From: Flavobacterium pectinovorum
GTDB taxonomy: Bacteria; Bacteroidota; Bacteroidia; Flavobacteriales; Flavobacteriaceae
Direction: 5' to 3'
DNA length: 64,000 nucleotides
Assembly (NCBI RefSeq): GCF_900142715.1
Contig: NZ_FRBX01000004.1
Coordinates: 248,001-312,000, forward strand
Made by a program: the position numbers and the translations under genes. The notes under the pieces were generated by a model. That model did no database searches and was not told the origin of the DNA. It saw only the letters and a list, made by a program, of their open reading frames with translations. Position 1 is the stretch's first letter. Each line of letters starts with the position of its first letter. This document shows positions 62,860 to 64,000 of the stretch, one piece after another.

Positions 62860-63183
62860 ATGGGGAATGTTTCGGTTTTTGAGAAAAGTGAATTTAAGAT
62901 TGATAACTCTGTCAATGAATATGTAAAAGTATTGCCTAAAAAGCGTAATATTCTTGCTATTGTTGGTTTTACAGGTTTCGGAATCATGATTTTTACTGCA
63001 CTTATTTTAATGCTGCAAGGACCTTTAATCGAAACTCTGACATCATCTACAGAAATTGTTGCACTACCCGGGCTGGTAAACTATTTTGCACTTGTGTTTG
63101 CTGCTTTTTGGTTTGTTTGTTTAATTGTGCTGCTTTTATATTTGTATTGCAAGCTTGTGATAAAAGTTGTAAAAGGATTTTAA
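62860..63183 (+). CDS. Small two-helix membrane protein
   Basis: 107 aa from the ATG at 62860 (the open frame begins at a TTG at 62836, inside the -7 element). A soluble N-terminal part of about 40 residues (SEFKIDNSVNEYVKVLPKKR) precedes two hydrophobic segments, NILAIVGFTGFGIMIFTALI and LVNYFALVFAAFWFVCLIVL. No family recognised, no signal peptide. It follows the tRNA terminator and is convergent with the HMG-CoA reductase gene. Function unknown. Confidence 0.62.
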   Translation: MGNVSVFEKSEFKIDNSVNEYVKVLPKKRNILAIVGFTGFGIMIFTALILMLQGPLIETLTSSTEIVALPGLVNYFALVFAAFWFVCLIVLLLYLYCKLVIKVVKGF

Positions 63184-63215
63184 GGTAGTTTGTTACTAAA
63201 ATCTATATCTGTTTT

Positions 63216-64000
63216 TTATCTTCCAAGTGTTTGATGCGCAGATGTAAAATGCCCCGATGACATTGCTGATAAAATTGAAATTTCACCTGCCAGGCATACA
63301 GCAACTGCTATTTCGGCAAGTTTCCCGCTTTTTCCGGGACCATAGCAATCCATTAATTCAAGACATTCTTTTTGTGTCGGAAACGAAGTTCCACCGCCAA
63401 CACTGCCTACAATTATGTTAGACATGGTAATTGAACAGTACAAATCGTTATTTTCATCGATCTCCATTCTTGTAATTGCAGTAGCAGCCTCGCCGGTACA
63501 GGCAACATCTTGTCCGCATGCTATAAATAAAGCAGCAAGTGCATTAGCAGTCTGTGTTGCAATACCACTTGCGCCAACTTTTAAACACCCAGATGAGCTT
63601 ATTTTCCATTGTTGGCATAATAGTTCTGCAGTTGTCTTAAGTACAGATTCAATGACATCTCTTTTTAATGTGATTTCGGCAGTGACTTTTTTTCCTCGAA
63701 CTTTTGTGGTTAATGGAGTTACTTTTTTATCTCCCGATGTATTTCCTTCAATGGTCCAATAAACAGGTTCAATTGGGCAATTACTTAGAATATACTTGCA
63801 AATTTTATCTGTACAAATAGTAACCATATTTTGACCTGATGCATCTCCTGAAGTATATTCAAATTTGAGAATTAAAATATTTCCTTCTATGCTTATCCCC
63901 AAATCGTTAAGGACTGCATAATTACTGGTTTCGCGGGTTAAAATAGAGAATATTTCTTTGTTTTCTGATACCCAGGCAACAAATTTTGCCAGATCAATTA
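63216..64000 (-). CDS. Hydroxymethylglutaryl-CoA reductase, 5' end outside the window
   Basis: Reduces HMG-CoA to mevalonate, the committed step of the mevalonate pathway. The frame is open to the right edge, upstream of a Leu (TTG) at 63902, with coherent sequence (LAKFVAWVSENKEIFSIL) reaching the edge, so about 260 C-terminal residues are present. Marks are YTSGDASGQNMVTICTDKI, ANALAALFIACGQDVACTGE (catalytic Asp), MSNIIVGSVGGGTSFPTQKE (nucleotide region) and a C-terminal SSGHFTSAHQTLGR with the catalytic His. Assignment to the class I or II form is not settled here. Confidence 0.87.
   Translation of the reverse strand, partial: IDLAKFVAWVSENKEIFSILTRETSNYAVLNDLGISIEGNILILKFEYTSGDASGQNMVTICTDKICKYILSNCPIEPVYWTIEGNTSGDKKVTPLTTKVRGKKVTAEITLKRDVIESVLKTTAELLCQQWKISSSGCLKVGASGIATQTANALAALFIACGQDVACTGEAATAITRMEIDENNDLYCSITMSNIIVGSVGGGTSFPTQKECLELMDCYGPGKSGKLAEIAVAVCLAGEISILSAMSSGHFTSAHQTLGR

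Noticed and set aside
63415..63762. 115-aa plus-strand open frame
   Set aside because: Antisense to the HMG-CoA reductase core motifs, which are strongly conserved on the minus strand.

Overview
The window looks like a chromosome segment of a member of the Flavobacteriaceae, most likely Flavobacterium or a close relative. The reasons are the AT-rich sequence, the recurrent Bacteroidota -7 promoter element (TAnnTTTG, several times with a -33 TTTG at 19 bp), the scarcity of Shine-Dalgarno sequences, frequent TTG starts, a PorV/PorQ-type outer-membrane protein, DUF4105 and DUF5808 proteins, and mevalonate-pathway genes (HMG-CoA reductase, type I IPP isomerase). Species assignment is inference; no rRNA is present.

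Region 1 (1-41630, all on the + strand) is one large cell-surface polysaccharide locus. It starts inside gmd and runs through nucleotide-sugar genes (gmd, fcl, rfbC, rfbD, rfbA, a cupin isomerase/epimerase, a sugar aminotransferase, a frameshifted CapD/PglF-type 4,6-dehydratase) and a WecA-type initiating transferase. An ABC exporter of the Wzm/Wzt type follows, with a carbohydrate-binding-like tail on Wzt. Then comes a long run of about 15 recognisable glycosyltransferases and several proteins of unknown but probably related function. Embedded modules are a nonulosonic (sialic-like) acid cassette (CMP-transferase/HAD phosphatase fusion, short NeuB, pyruvyltransferase) and an O-acylation module (acyltransferase-3, MBOAT, two tandem SGNH-like proteins). 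A GT11 fucosyltransferase that could use the GDP-fucose made by gmd/fcl is also present. The locus ends with an O-antigen ligase/polymerase-like protein and a WcaJ/WbaP-type second initiating transferase. No Wzx flippase or rfbB is visible.

Region 2 (41631-49114) holds envelope housekeeping genes: DUF4105/Lnb-like and PorV-like proteins (- strand), pssA and a GH25 lysozyme (+), a small DUF5808 protein, and the minus-strand run kdsD, tatC, a carboxymuconolactone-decarboxylase-like gene and lptB.

Region 3 (49202-64000) is ordinary metabolism and repair: recQ, an FAD-dependent oxidoreductase, a quinone oxidoreductase, aminopeptidase P, a META lipoprotein, an exported msrA/msrB pair, idi-queD-bcp, manA, two identical tRNA-Thr(TGT) genes each with its own promoter and terminator, and the 3' part of an HMG-CoA reductase. 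Intergenic gaps here carry dispersed inverted repeats. No stretch longer than 300 bases lacks a gene; the larger gaps (51756-52006, 55724-55984, 57392-57652, 59334-59629) hold repeats, terminators or promoters as listed, except 57392-57652, where nothing convincing was seen.

The regions connect functionally. manA feeds mannose-phosphate towards GDP-mannose/GDP-fucose, kdsD and lptB serve LPS core synthesis and export, and the large locus would supply the O-antigen or capsule-like glycan.
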